DNA from: Phocoena phocoena
Taxonomy: Eukaryota > Chordata > Mammalia > Artiodactyla > Phocoenidae
DNA: 64,000 nt
Assembly (NCBI RefSeq): GCF_963924675.1
Contig: NC_089222.1
Coordinates: 111,925,316-111,989,315, forward strand
Direction: 5' to 3'
A program made the position numbers and the translations under genes. The notes beneath the pieces are model-generated. The model had not been told where the DNA came from. It was given only the letters and a program-made list of their open reading frames with translations, and did not search any database. Within the stretch, counting starts at the first letter, position 1, and every line of letters begins with the position of its first letter. Positions 1 to 11,889 of this stretch are shown piece by piece.

Positions 1-2139
1 CATGGAACTTTGCAAGAGATCAACATGCAAGAAATCAGGTTGAATAAGTTATGTCTTCTATTTTTGTTACTGTTTGTATAATTATTTTATGTTATATATG
101 TTTGTAAAAATTGCTATTAGTGCCATATCTCCTCAGTATCATCTGCTTAATTCTTCATTGAGTTAATTCTCCTTTTTTGTTTTCTTTTTCTCTTTTGGGA
201 AGAATATGTAAACTTTCAAGTTAAAAAGTTCACTCATGAATGAGAATAGCAATGATAACAGTTACAATGATAAGGCAGAATTAGTATGATAATTACTTCT
301 GCTTAATATTATACTTTTTTGCCAAACAAGACCTGACTTGTTAAGGAGAGGGTTGGAGTGGACGGCTACCTGCCTGGTATGATAAGAGGCATCAGGGAAA
401 CTTCCTTGTTCCTCAAATACTCCCCTTTCTATTGACTACGTTTTGAAAAATCCTGCAGTAAAAGATTATTCTGTTTAATTAAAGGCTTAAAATGACAGTT
501 CTCCTGGGAAAGCTAACACTGAGCAACTATCAATCCCTTTTGTGTGAATGAATTTCTGAAGAGTTAATAAGAAAAGAAATTTAGAGGGGGCCAGTAGCAA
601 GGAGAGCCTCTATAAAGTTACCGAATAATAGAATAGGATGGTGAGAGTAGCCACTCAATAAGAAAATGTAGTTGATGTCATTAAAGCCACACTCATCTCT
701 TTAAAGTTTTTTCTATTCCTAATGCTGCCCTAACCTATGGCTTATCAAGTAGCAGTTCCTTTTCCTATTTTTAAAGTTTACATGTGTCTAACAGCTGGAT
801 AATTAAAAAACTTCAATTAGTCTCTCAATATATTTGGGTATTTGGAAATAAGTGGCTATTTATTTGGAAATAAATAGAATCAATTACTGTTCTCTTAGCC
901 TTCTTTCCAGATGGAAAGCGTCGAAATCTCAAATGAAATTCTAGGATCACCCTGAGAATTTTAGTTTAATCTACTTAACAAAAGAATAAACATGGAAATG
1001 ATAAAACGAATACATTTTTTTCTCTAAACTGTATATTGTGGATAAAATTATGGAGTCATCTCATTCAGCTAAGATTACATATAATTTTAGTTCTACTGTG
1101 TACCCTAGAGGAATAGAAAGGCAGCATTTGGATTTGTTTAGGTTCTATTGCTTTTCATTCAGTGGAGTCAATAGTAAAAATGATAGAGATGTTGTACATT
1201 ATGCTTTAAATAATTTATTGTCTTTTTTTCTTGATCTTAGGCTACCTTTTAATTTTTTCTTTTTAAAGGCCCAGTGTGTCAATCATTTGCTTGGATGTAA
1301 AACAATCCACTCATAATTATCTAGGCAAAACCTGGGACAGTCTTGGCATATTTCAGAAAATCCAAGGTTAAGAAATTCAGCCAGGCTTTGCAAGGGACTA
1401 AAATGAAGAGCACCCAAACCAGAGCAGTCAAGACAACCCAGAAACCAGGGTAACCTACTTACCCCTGTCTCTCCCTTCCTCCAGTTGGGTTCACATGGCC
1501 TTTAATTCTGTTTCCCTCTGTTCTTTGCTCTTCTGCAATTGGGCTTTCTGCTTGCCCAACAAAGCTGGTGGGCAAACATGACTGTTCCAGTTCTAATTTT
1601 ACATGTTTTGCAGGGTTCAGCACCCAAAGCCCATTGGAAACTCTTCCAATTTTAAATTCTTGAGAAAGTGAATTTGACCTAACTTGGGTCAAGATATGCA
1701 TTTAAAATCTCATTTCATCACCATCACTTGAGCCATTTTTGAGTCATCAAGGAGTTTTTCAGGTTACTTCATCTTCACCTGTCTAAATATTTTGAAATAC
1801 AAAAATATTTGAATTGGTACATAATGTTGTTGCTAGATATTTTATTCCCAGCCACAAGTAGTCATTCTGGTAATATTAGGACCATTGGTATTTGTTCATA
1901 TTTACAAATGTATATTGCAGTCTCCTCAAAATAAATAACTATTGCATGGATTTTAAAAGTAATCCTTAAATGGCTTATTTGTCATAGAACCCAACCCATG
2001 AAATCATGAGGTAAGTTCTCAAAATTTAATCTCCAGATTTTTTGTGACCCCAACTTACTCCATTCTAATATTTTTTACTAGATTCATTCAGGTCTCTTAA
2101 GTATTAAAAAAATCAATATTTCTTTAAAAAACATAACAC
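1..2139. other. Unclassified AT-rich stretch
   Basis: No gene and no repeat that I can name with confidence. The sequence is AT-rich with many short A and T runs. Short frames at 1038-1316 (+) and 1459-1701 (-) show no recognisable protein features and have the length expected by chance. The part from about 1310 to 1700 has a slightly more even base composition and may be a decayed old repeat, but I could not place it. Confidence 0.5.
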
Positions 2140-2450
2140 AATATTCCTCCCTATAAAATTTAGTCCAGTTATCATCTCTGTGAAGCTGTCCCTCACAATT
2201 TCCCTAATGCAGCCCCATTGCACAGCAAGAAGACCCTCCTACCTTGTCTCTGCTCCTGTAGCAGAAACATGAAAAAATGAAACATGTCACAAATGTCAGT
2301 ATTAATGCTTTGTAACCATTTAATTTTTCTCTTTTGGATATTAAGCCATCAGCTCTGATAGGGCAGGAATTCTGTCCTTTTCAATTTGTGTCCTCAGTGC
2401 CTACTTACCACAGTGATAAGTACACAGTGGGTGTACAGTAAAAGTCAGTG
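2140..2450 (+). repeat. LINE L2, 3' end fragment
   Basis: The order of recognisable blocks fits the 3' end of LINE-2. There is a degraded 'gaagctgtccctcacaattt' block near 2180 (L2 ORF2 C-terminal coding sequence). A gap follows, then 'gctctgatagggcaggaatt' near 2350 and the closing 'cagtgcctacttaccacagt' block near 2396 with the 'cacagtgggtgtacagtaaa' tail. Divergence is high, as expected for this ancient, inactive family. It codes for nothing now. Confidence 0.6.
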
Positions 2451-3771
2451 ATCACTTAGAAATAGCTAAGTTTAGCACCAATGGCTGTAGTATAATGGTG
2501 GGCCCTGGCCAGTGGAGTTCATTCTATTCTTAGTTACACATTTATCCAGAAATGGCTCACTATTTATCTTGGATTGAACCTTTGTTACACATTTTTCTTT
2601 TCACATAGTTTGGAGGACTCCCGAGAATAGAGTAGTTTTTATATAAAATGGTACAAAGAACACTAGTTTTATAAATGGGAACTTTGCACAAGTGTGTGTG
2701 ACATTCGTGATATTGATGCATGGCATAGATCAATCTATTATCATTTTTGAAGTAAATGAAAGTGAGGAGTTAACTACTTGGTTCCAAAAATATTAGCATG
2801 CAATCACATTGTTTTTGACCCAAGCTTCTTATGATAGCCTATGTTATATTTTTAGAAATAACCTTATGCTTTTCTTAAGTTAAAATGACAAGTCAGAATA
2901 TTTTAATGGAGAGTGAGTGTAAAAGAAAAGTGAAGTATAATAGTGTCACTTTTTAAGTCACAAACTTAGCAATTAAATATATCACAATCTATTCCAGTTT
3001 AACAACAATTTGTTTCAGTCTTTCTCTATATCATTGTGGTCCATATCCAGACTTTTTGTCTCCATCCCACCTCTCCTACTCCTCTCTCTGGTTTTAGGCA
3101 CATAGACCACACACATACTGTTACATTATTCTTTTCTGGTTTGCTTCTGAGTATCACCAGTCAAGGTATAGATCATCTTGCCTGGTTTCAGGCCTTGGTT
3201 TCCGTCCTTGTATCTTTCGTGAAGTGTCAGTGTCATCTCTCTCTGCTCAAGAAAATTCCTGAGATGCTGGCCATTTCCTACCCAGGACACACACCTCAGT
3301 TAATCCTAGCAGAAATCCTAGCAAAAATTTCTGACATTGTGATATCAAATTCTCTGACTTTTGGCTGTTACCACACACTCTGTAATATGTCACATAAAAA
3401 CTTCTGGATTTCTTACATACATTTCCCAGACTGTAGAGAACGAAGAGATCACAGTCTCATGATCTGTTCTCTGCCTGTGTCATCAGCACTTTATGGTAGC
3501 TACCTTGTGTTGTCAGGCTGCTTCTCCAAAGGGTTTTGAAATTTTGTAAGTTACAACTTAAAAATGAGGAGTAAGCCCTTCTCCTTCATCCTTCTTCCCC
3601 TTCATCCCCTTCATCCTTCTCTATGGATGTTTCTAACAGCCTATCCTAGAATTTTGGTTCCAAGGTAAATAGGATTTTTTTTTCACCTTTCACTTCCACT
3701 TTCCCCACGTCTTCCTTTCCACCAGGCATAGAAGACTCTTTCTTTCTGAAAGAACATTGCGTTACATTAAG
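2451..3771. other. Unclassified stretch with a chance-length ORF
   Basis: No named repeat. A plus-strand frame at 3036-3539 runs 167 codons and is the longest open frame in the window outside LINE-1. It shows no signal peptide, no recognised domain, and a composition rich in Ser, Leu, His and Cys, as translated noncoding DNA often is. A pyrimidine-rich run lies at about 3575-3625 ('ccttctccttcatccttctt'). I do not call a gene. Confidence 0.45.
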
Positions 3772-4135
3772 CTTTGGACTGAATTATGTCTGCCCAAAAT
3801 TCATAAGTTGAAGCCCTACCGCTAATATGGATGGTATTTGGAGATGGGCCTTTGAGAGGTAATTATGTTTGGATGAAGCCATTATTGTGGGGCTTTTGTG
3901 GTGGGATTAGTGTCCTTGTAAGAAGAAACACAGAAAGCTTACTTTCTTTCTCTCTTTACCATTGGGGCACACATCAAGAAGGTGGCTATCTAAATGCCAA
4001 GAAGAAAGCTCTCACCAGAACCTGATCGTGCTGGCACCCCAATCTCAGACTTCCAGCCTCCAGAATGTGAGAAAATAAATTTCTGTTGTTTAAGCCACCC
4101 AACCTATGGTATTTTGTTGTGGCAGCCTGAGCTGA

Positions 4136-4139
<4 letters not shown>
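3772..4139 (+). repeat. MLT1-type LTR (ERVL-MaLR)
   Basis: A non-coding long terminal repeat of the mammalian apparent LTR retrotransposon group. Diagnostic blocks appear in order: 'cccaaaattcataagttgaa', 'ggtatttggagatgggcctt', 'gtgtccttgtaagaagaaac', 'cttccagcctccagaatgtg', the polyadenylation signal region 'gaaaataaatttctgttgtt', and the closing 'gcagcctgagctgactaat'. This matches my memory of the MLT1A/MLT1B consensus almost end to end, so it is a near-complete solo LTR. The right edge has been invaded by an AT microsatellite. Confidence 0.85.

Positions 4140-4196
<57 letters not shown>
4138..4196. repeat. (AT)n microsatellite
   Basis: An uninterrupted alternating AT run of about 59 bases that begins in the last bases of the MLT1 LTR ('gactaatatat'). 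Pure, long dinucleotide arrays like this usually vary in length between individuals. Confidence 0.95.
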
Positions 4197-4198
<2 letters not shown>

Positions 4199-5230
4199 TT
4201 CTTATACCTACTGCATGGCTTAATCTTAATAAGAAAGATTGCTGGGAGATTAAATGCAATTTACCAAGAAGGCAAAATATAATAAGGATATTATGAAGTA
4301 TTATTGCTGTTATGGATGAAAGGACATGAAGAAGAGCTCAAATTCAGACTAAACGAGAAATCATGGCTACATTATTTTTCAAACTGTGAGTTACAACCCA
4401 TTAACGGACTGTGAAAACAATTAAGCAGGTCACAGTTAGCCCTTATCTTAACGATTTAGAATGGAACAAAATAGAAGACATCAGAGTTTGCTTTGTGAAA
4501 ATTGTTACTATTTAGTTGTGTGCAAAAGTATTTTGCTTCGTGTCTGTATACCAGTTAACAATATAAAATGCATTTCTTACTGAGACGTTAGCTATTAGCA
4601 TTACACCCAGCATGCTCAAAGGGATGAAGATGTAAGTACAATACCTCTTCTCATTCTAAGTCTTCACTGACTTCAACCAGGAGGCACTGGTAACAGTGCC
4701 TTCTGGAAGGAACCATGTCTGCCTTGGAGACCAGTGTGGCATCTGTCCTCTCAGTCTGTCCCCTGTCCCACATCTACACATCTGGACTTCAAAATTGATG
4801 GTGACACCTCACAACCACTTTAAAAATTTTCTTTGGTATTTAATAGATTTCTTTAACTTTTCCCACCCTCGTCCCATGCTGTTCTGACTACTGTAATAGC
4901 CACTTGAAATGATTTAACTTCTCTGAGCACCATTTTCCCTATTTGGAAAACAAGAGAGTTGGGCTTGCTTTTGTTTAATGTCATTCTAGCCCTAAAATTC
5001 TACAATTCTTTTGCTTTTGTATTAGAGGATTGCATCTATAACAGTGTTTATCAACCTGGGATTTCATGACCAACCTCTCAGCATCTGAGGGTATATCTCA
5101 AGGATTGGAAAGGTTTAAAATTTGTTGCCATAATTTTTTTTTTTTAATGTTCCTAGCCTTGGGGACTCAGACACATTTTACTGGATGAGTGACCTATGCA
5201 AGGCTTAGGATCTTCAAGTTGTTTAGCATA
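4197..5230. other. Unclassified stretch
   Basis: No gene or repeat that I can name. The longest frame (4696-4887, +) has 63 codons and no recognisable features. A short block near 5045-5130 ('cagtgtttatcaacctggga') recalls the start of a MER-type DNA transposon, but the match does not continue. Confidence 0.4.
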
Positions 5231-5623
5231 ACTGGAGCATATTTATTTATTTATGTGTGTATATATTTATTTATTTATCTAGCTAGCTAGCTGTGTTGCA
5301 TCTTTGTTGCTGTGCGTGGGCTTTCTCTCTAGTTGTGGTGAGTGGGAGCTACTCTTCGTTGAGGTGCACAGGCTTCTCATTGCGGTGGCTTCTCTTGTTG
5401 CGGAACACAGGCTCTAGACGCATGGGCTTCAGTAGTTGTGGCACTCAGGCTCGGTAGTTGTGGCTTGTGGGCTCTAGAGCGCAGGCTCAGTAGTTGTGGC
5501 ACACGGGCTTAGTTGCTCCGTGGCATGTGGGATCTTCCTGGACCAGGGATCAAACTTGTGTTCCCTGCATTGGCAGGCGAATTCTTAACCACTACACCAC
5601 CAGGGAAGTACTGGAGCATATTT
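5231..5623 (-). mobile_element. CHR-superfamily SINE (longer, CHR-1-like) with target-site duplication
   Basis: A tRNA-derived SINE inserted in reverse. Its tRNA-like head lies at the right ('ccaccagggaagta' is the complement of the usual start). The body carries repeated 'tagttgtggcacacgggctt' motifs, and the tail at the left is a (TTTA)n/A-rich run. A 14-bp target-site duplication, 'actggagcatattt', flanks it at 5231-5244 and 5610-5623. That shows a single retrotransposition by L1-type machinery. The element proper is 5245-5609. It interrupts what is probably an older reversed L2 to its right. Confidence 0.9.
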
Positions 5624-6350
5624 TATTATATGTAGGGACACAGGATGAGGCAAGAGATATAAGCATGGGTTGGATCATGAACAGTCTTGTAAGCCAAGTT
5701 AAGAATTTCAAACTTTATTCTGAGATGGTTATGTATATATGTGGAGTGGAGAAGGGCTGAGGTGGGTCATCAGGATGTTTATGGTAGAAGAGTGTGGAAA
5801 GAATGTATTAAAAGGGAGAAATGAAATCAAGTTTTTGTTTTAGAAACACTGTCAAGGTAGAGAATGGTTGGGAGGTAACAAAAACCTGGGTCTAGTCAAG
5901 AAGGCTTTAATGTTACCAGAATGAGAAATAATATTTGTCTGCACTGGGGCATGAATGGATAATTGGGAAGAAGAGATGTAGACAATTTGTGCAATATTTT
6001 GTAGATAGAATCATCAGGACCTGATATTGGATGAGATATTAGGAATAAGGGAAAAGGAGTGTGGAGGGTAACTTTGGCATCTGCTTTGAGCCATTAGGTA
6101 AGGTGATGAAAAGGCCACCTGAGAGTATATTAGGAAATGGTGGAGTGGGAGGTAGAAAGAAAGTGAAAAAGATAGTTCATGTGGAAACAGAGAGAAAATA
6201 TTACCTCCACACATTCTAGTACTATTGGGCAGTGTGGAGGGCTAATTTGGAGCAGGACATTATGAATTTGTACATTTTTTCTCCAGCAACATTCAACAGA
6301 CAGTAGAAGCTAGGTAATCCAGAATTGGGAAGAATGCAAAAGATAGATAC
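5624..6350 (-). repeat. LINE L2 fragment, reverse orientation
   Basis: Read on the plus strand, this shows the usual signature of a reversed L2 ORF2 3' half. 'cagtcttgtaagccaagtta' and 'ttcaaactttattctgagat' appear near 5680-5720 (L2 complement: gccttgtaggcca...ggattttattctgag). A purine-rich, 'ggagggtaactttggc'-like stretch follows near 6065. The same section of L2 appears in the same orientation at 59.67-60.48 kb. Many stops; it is an old relic. Confidence 0.6.
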
Positions 6351-6672
6351 AAGTTTGGATGGCATTCTAGGGATACTGAAGAGCCATTAACAAGACAGGA
6401 ATTTTAAGTAGATCAATTTGGGCCTTGCATTACACATAGGATCCACAGCTGTAGGACAAGAATGGACATAGGATTGGACAAACGGAATTACTGAAACACT
6501 ATGCAGTGATAAATGCCACAGCCAATCCCACCAGGATGTCTGGAGCTAAGATGACCCTTTAGATTTGTTCCTTGGATGTGAGAAATTCTAACTTTTTTAC
6601 TCCCAATGGATCTGGGCTGCTTCCAGGGAGGGAGATGTGACCTTGTGTGAGGCAGCTCTTTTCAACTTAGGG

Positions 6673-6824
6673 CAGTGGTTCTCAAAATGTGGTTCATCAT
6701 CCTGGTGCTTGTTAAAAAGGTAGAATATTGGATCCCTTACTAAATCAGAAGTCTGAGGGCACAGCCATCTGTGCTCTAAGCTCTCCCAATGATTCAAATA
6801 CATATTAAAGTTTGAGAACAACTG
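6673..6824 (+). mobile_element. MER5A-like nonautonomous hAT DNA transposon
   Basis: The terminal inverted repeats read 'cagtggttctcaaa' at 6673-6686 and 'tttgagaacaactg' at 6811-6824. Between them lie internal MER5A blocks: 'ggtgcttgttaaaaaggtag', 'ggatcccttactaaatcaga', 'agtctgagggcacagccatc'. The length, about 150 bp, is slightly below my recollection of the MER5A consensus (about 190 bp). The 8-bp flanks no longer match well. Orientation is nominal because the element is nearly symmetrical. Confidence 0.8.
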
Positions 6825-8679
6825 GCTTCAGGAAATTTTGGAGAGAGACTCAGTTGAAAATTGCCAGCAGTCTAGACTCTCAGTGGTTGGAAATGAGGGC
6901 CTCAGTCCTGTAGGGAGAAATGTGGGGCACTACCTCATCAGTAGGTGAAGTCAGAAAGATCAGGCTGTGGGCAGTGACTTCTTTTCTGAGTTAGGAATAT
7001 TGAAGGCAGCTTTAGTAGGAAGGACGTAGGGAGCAAATGAAAGAATTTGAATAATAATTATGAAAATGTACTGTGGAACATCGGTTTCCCCTTATTGCCT
7101 TTTTCTTTATCTCAAGTTTTTATCTAATATACACAATTAAATAAATATTATTTAATGTCAACAACTCTTTGGAAGTCAACTGTGTTGATAACAAATACTT
7201 ACGGATGAGGAGTTTTATGTTGTGATTAAGCAATAGAATATCCTACTAGTTCAAATAGTTAACAGTAACTCACAATATGTGTTTTCCTTTTATTATGTAC
7301 AAGCTATAAATAATTAAACTATTAGCTCTTGAAACTAAATTAAGTTCTATTATATAGAAGTATTAATCTAAAGCAAATACACCTTTCCTTGGCTGATTAG
7401 CATAGGATTCAAGTTTTCGTTAGAATAAAATACCTGATAATTCATTAAAGCACTCATAAGATTGTGTAAAACTTGATTTTAAACCCACTTTCAATCAGTT
7501 CTTTTCCGAGGCTGTTAGCTATATATACACTTCATTGCTGAGCTTCTGCATCTTAAATCCTTATAACACCAGCCTTGACTGGAAAAATATTCATTACCAA
7601 TGCACACTTAAGTTAATGCACAAAACAGTTTGATGGTTTAGTTCATTGAAGTCTAGATGCTATGAAGTGGACATCTTGAAATTTTCCTACTGCTCAGGGC
7701 TGATAGTACCTGGAAAATGTCAGTCCATCCTGAAAGGGGGTAAAGGGGAAAGACCTGTCAAGTCACTTTGCCTTGTTTTTAGATTACATGCAAAAGTATT
7801 TACTTTTACAGGAGCCAGTAAGCCTTCTGTTCCACTTGAAATAGAATAAGTGCTTTCTGGCAAATAGAAAAAAAAGATATAGCAGGTTTAAATAGCCCTG
7901 AAGATGGAAAAGACTTTGGTTTAGTCACTACGTAAGGATAATTAGTAACTCTTTTGGGAAAAAAACTAAGGTTTAAATCTGTCAGTGGAAACAATTTAAA
8001 ACAAGGTAAAATGTAGAGAAAAACACCAAACATGCAGAGCATTGCAACACAGCAATATATGTCTCAATTTTCATGTGATAGTTGCTTTCTAGTTTCTAAA
8101 TGACCAGATCTCCTAACTGGATCTCAAGCAAAGCACCCTGGAATTGAGTTAGCTATGTGTTCCTTGTCAGGGATATGCGATTGTTCCTCCTACTGATATA
8201 GAGAAGAATGATGACAGAAGATAATAAGCAACACTGGACAGTGGGTTTTATGGCTGCTTAGAAGATAGAAGGGGAAGTTGAACTTAGCGGCTTACAGCAG
8301 TTTTTGATTAGCAGTGGTACTTTGGGATATCCAAAAGGCAAATGGAAATGGTTGTAGAGTTCTGTTGTGGAGGAAGGTAAATATCAAATACCCCAATCTC
8401 ATTCAATGAAGTCTGTCATTATTACCATTAATCCTTTTCGTAGGTGATTTTTTTTCTTTTTTTTCAGTGAAATTATTTTTCTGTGTGCCCTATTCATCTT
8501 GACCAAATATGTTACTGCAAATAGGAATAATTTTTAATGTGTTTTATTCGATGTTAAAGCCAAAGTGTAAAGTCAGTTACTTGACTCCTAAGTTTATTTC
8601 CTTTTTCTTGGTGTACTACCTTGATTTTAATGAACATCTCCTCCCTAATCTCAGGAGGGCATGTGGTGCAGGAAGCTAA
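6825..8679. other. Unclassified AT-rich stretch
   Basis: No gene and no nameable repeat in about 1.85 kb. Frames at 7646-7849 (+) and 7806-8042 (-) overlap on opposite strands and look like chance frames. Low-complexity T runs occur near 8450-8465. Confidence 0.4.
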
Positions 8680-9035
8680 CTTCATTGCCAGGTACAGAGG
8701 TGGCTCCCTGGTCATGGTGATTTGTTCAGAGACGGGCTTGTGGTTTAACTGGTCTGATCAGAATGAGTATCAGGGCATTTGTTTGGATATTGTGGCAGAA
8801 ATGCTTTCCTCTGCTGGATAGGAATGCAGAAGTATGATTGTTTGGAAACCACTGCCATCTATCGTGGAGTATAAGGAGAGAAGCCTCTAATGAATGAGGG
8901 AAATGCCCAGAAAGAGGGGTTGAAACATGCAAAAAGAATAAAAGTCCTGGGCAATATCTTTTGAGCTGTGGTTCAAGCACTATTTGAAAGACTTTTCAGC
9001 CACAAAAGCAATAAATTATCTTTATTAATTAAGCC
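8680..9035 (+). repeat. Ancient LTR-like mammalian repeat, family not named
   Basis: Blocks such as 'gtgatttgttcagagacggg', 'aactggtctgatcagaatga', 'ggataggaatgcagaagtat' and a terminal 'aaagcaataaattatcttta' follow the order of a widespread old mammalian interspersed repeat. Its last part reads 'aataaattcccttt...gcttaagc...gagttg'. What look like reverse-orientation relatives lie at 33.83, 34.61, 58.55 and 60.73 kb. The polyadenylation-signal-like end suggests an LTR, but I cannot recall the family name with certainty. Confidence 0.4.
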
Positions 9036-9383
9036 TGAGTTGTGTTTTCTACTACTAGCAAATAAAAGCATTTGATAAATGTAGTAATCCTCCATTCTCC
9101 AATCCCTAAATCATATGTAAAAAAAAAAAAAAAAAGAAACAGACACACATAAGCAGCAGTATTTCTATATAGTTGTAAGCTTTTTCTGACTTTCCCGCGT
9201 GACTTGTATATTATGGGTGCATGCAATACCATATTTTAATTGCTTATCTCATAGCAACATAGTTGAAGCCATAAATGCCCAATATCAGTGAGCAATTGGG
9301 AGATTGCTTACTTTATTTCCTTTTACTTCACTCATTTGCCAAGAAAATATACATAATGTAATCACACTATTATTTAGGAGTCA

Positions 9384-9611
9384 GGAGGCTTTTTTTTTTT
9401 TTTTTTGCGGTACGCGGGCCTCTCACTGCTGTGGCCTCTCCCGTTGCGGAGCACAGGCTCCGGACGCGCAGGCTCAGCGGCCGTGGCTCACGGGCCCAGC
9501 CGCTCCGCGGCATGTGGGATCTTCCCAAACCAGGGCACGAACCCGTGTCCCCTGCATCGGCAGGCGGACTCAACCACTGCGCCACCAGGGAAGTCCATGG
9601 AGGCTTTTTTT
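9384..9611 (-). mobile_element. Short cetacean CHR SINE (CHR-2-like)
   Basis: Reverse insertion with an oligo-T tail at the left, then 'gcggtacgcgggcctctcac' and the tRNA-like head at the right ending 'gcgccaccagggaagtcc'. On the element's own strand this head holds pol III box A ('tggcgcagtggtt') and box B ('ggttcgtgccc')-like motifs. 'ggaggctttttt' occurs on both sides (from about 9384 and from 9599) as the target-site duplication; the element is roughly 9398-9596. Little decay indicates a relatively recent insertion. Frames drawn through it on both strands are by-products of its GC-rich body. Confidence 0.93.
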
Positions 9612-10924
9612 TGACATTAACAGAAGATAATCATCTGTAAACAGAAATTCTGTTTCATTCAAATATTTTGCTCATGGTAATAAAGAGCACAAGAAAGGAG
9701 AATGGAAAATCAGAGAACAAATCGTTTCTTCTCCTATTTCAAAGATTACCTGGAGGTGTCTGTTGCCCTTTACTGTATAATTAGAAAGATGCATTACTTG
9801 AAGTTAAAATTCCCAGTGAATAAAAAAACATGTTTTCATGAATATATTGATCTAAATAACTTAGGGAAACCCATATGCTTTTATTACAGGTCAAAATTCA
9901 CCAGTGGAACTACATCATTAAATAACCAAAAATGTCTGTTTTTTTTTTTTAACTTGACTGCATATGTATGTTTGTATAATAGTTGTTGACTACACATTCT
10001 AGTGTCTTTTTTTTTTTTTTCTTTAGTATTAAGAGGCTACAATAAGAAGCCCACTAGGAATGTTGACAATGAAGGAAATAATTGGCTCTGTGGGAGATAA
10101 ATGGTAAAATCAATATTAGATTATAGATCAGCAGACTTGTGACACACCAGATGGCTTCTGTTTGAAGTTTTAACATATTTAAAGAAAAAAGGTGCCACAC
10201 AGAAGGGGCATCAGTCAACTGTGGAAATGCAGGAAAAGAAACGAAGACTTTGGGCAAAAGGTAATGATCATGAAAGGAAGAAGGGAGCCTAGTCATTAGA
10301 CATCAAGTTACTTATGTCCCACTGGCAAGGTTGGCCCTTAAGATTTGGAGCCAGGGGACGGATCTTAGGTCTTTCTGATCTGAATGGAAAGTCCAACTCT
10401 ATTGTGAAAATGACCAACAGGTATTCTCACCTGTTGCCATTAAACATTCAATTCATCTAACTCCCATTGTTTTGATTCCATGCTCACCAAGAAATCTAAT
10501 TTCCACGTCTGCCTCTCTGTTTTATGGTCCTTGTCACTATAATATTTCACAGTAAATTATTAAAACAGACTTTGGTTAATGTTTATTGCATGACCACATA
10601 GTTTGGCCCTGGGGAAGCAATGTGCCAACCCTGCTGACTCAAATACTTACAGGTTGTGTAAAAGTTATATTTCTCAGTGCATATAAATAAATTGATTCTT
10701 TGATATTTATCTTACATGTTTATTAGTAAGTGTGAACCAGTCATTCAAAGACTAATCACACTTTGGAACATCAATAAGAAAGTGTCTTTGGGGACTTCAA
10801 AATAAAGGAACATTATAGTAGGATTATCTCTGTCTAATACCACTTACCTACCTGTATATCAACTTGTAAATTATCCATCAGAAAATTGTCAGGCATTGTA
10901 TAGACATTTTTACAAAGTTTGATA
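9612..10924. other. Unclassified stretch
   Basis: No gene or clear repeat. T runs at about 9940-9950 and 10007-10020 may be decayed A-tails of lost elements. A frame at 9702-9989 (+, 95 codons) begins in ordinary AT-rich sequence and shows no recognisable protein features. Confidence 0.4.
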
Positions 10925-11370
10925 ATTTGCTTAAATCTTTCATAGCCTTCTATTGCCTTCAGGATAGAATTTGGGCTATTTAGTGTGACATGCAAATCCC
11001 TTCATGATCTCACTTCCATTTTCATCTCTTGATGTCCTGCTGCATGTAATGCAGGCACATTTGCTATTATCTGAACTACCTACACATAAAAGTTTAGCCT
11101 GAACATTATCTTAGGGGAGTCACTCCTCCCCTTTATCCTTTCTCCTTATTGAATACAACCCTTCTTTGGAGCTCTAGTCTTTGCTCTCATAACATTCTTT
11201 GCAATACCATGATGTATGGTAACTGTTGGTTTGTCTATCTCATCAACGAAATTACAAGTCTTTTTGAAGGAGCAACTCTGAATTTTATCTTGGTATGACT
11301 AAAGATGTAAGGACAGTGCTTATATATGAAACTCAAGAGAGTTTACTGAATGGATGGATAAAGTGATGAA
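10925..11370 (+). repeat. LINE L2, 3' portion
   Basis: 'catgcaaatcccttcatgat' near 10990 corresponds to the L2 block that usually reads 'caaggccctgcatgat'. 'aactacctacacataaaagt' and 'ggagtcactcctccccttta' follow. The sequence then passes into the L2 tail 'aggacagtgcttatatatga' and '(t)gaatggatggataaa', close to the classic 'tgaatgaatgaa' end. Diverged and non-coding. Confidence 0.6.
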
Positions 11371-11438
11371 TAAATATAGTAAAATTTGGCTTCTAACCCA
11401 ATTTACATTCCTTGTTACTAATTATAGTAGGCTTACAT

Positions 11439-11889
11439 AATGACCCAATTTTTTTTTAACATCTTTATTGGCGTATAATTGCTTTACAGTGGTGTGTTAG
11501 TTTCTGCTGTATAACAAAGTGAATCAGCTATATGTATACATGTATCCCCATGTCTCCTCCCTCCCACCCTCCCTATCCCACCCCTCTAGGTGGTCACAAA
11601 GCACCGAGCTGATTTCCCTGTGCTTTGCGGCTGCTTCCCACTAGCTATCTGTTTTACATTTGGTAGTGTATATATGTCCATGCCACTCTCTCACTTCATC
11701 CCAGCTTACCCTTCCTCGTGTCCTCAAGTCCATCCTCTACGTCTGCGTCTTTATTCCTGTCCTGCCCCTAGGTTCTTCAGAACCTTTTTTTTTTTTTTTT
11801 TAGATTCCATATATATGTGTTAGCATACGGTATTTGTTTTTCTCTTTCTGACTTACTTCACTCTGTATGACAGTCTCTAGAATGACCCA
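11439..11889 (-). mobile_element. 5'-truncated LINE-1, 3' end only
   Basis: A reversed L1 3' end. An oligo-T tail lies at the left, then 'aacatctttattggcgtata' and 'gtgttagtttctgctgtata' (cetartiodactyl L1 3' UTR). The sequence then enters the extreme 3' end of ORF2 ('tctgacttacttcactctgt'). A perfect 9-bp target-site duplication 'aatgaccca' lies at 11439-11447 and 11881-11889. The inserted piece, 11448-11880, is therefore only about 430 bp. The last part matches the same section of the larger L1 at 16.8-16.9 kb. Confidence 0.93.

Noticed and set aside
8621..8980. Overlapping frames on opposite strands near 8.7 kb
   Set aside because: Both lie within an old repeat and have chance length.
9304..9640. 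Several overlapping frames of 69-108 codons on both strands
   Set aside because: They run through the GC-rich CHR SINE; the same frames recur at the 18.1, 48.5, 51.7 and 62.8 kb copies.
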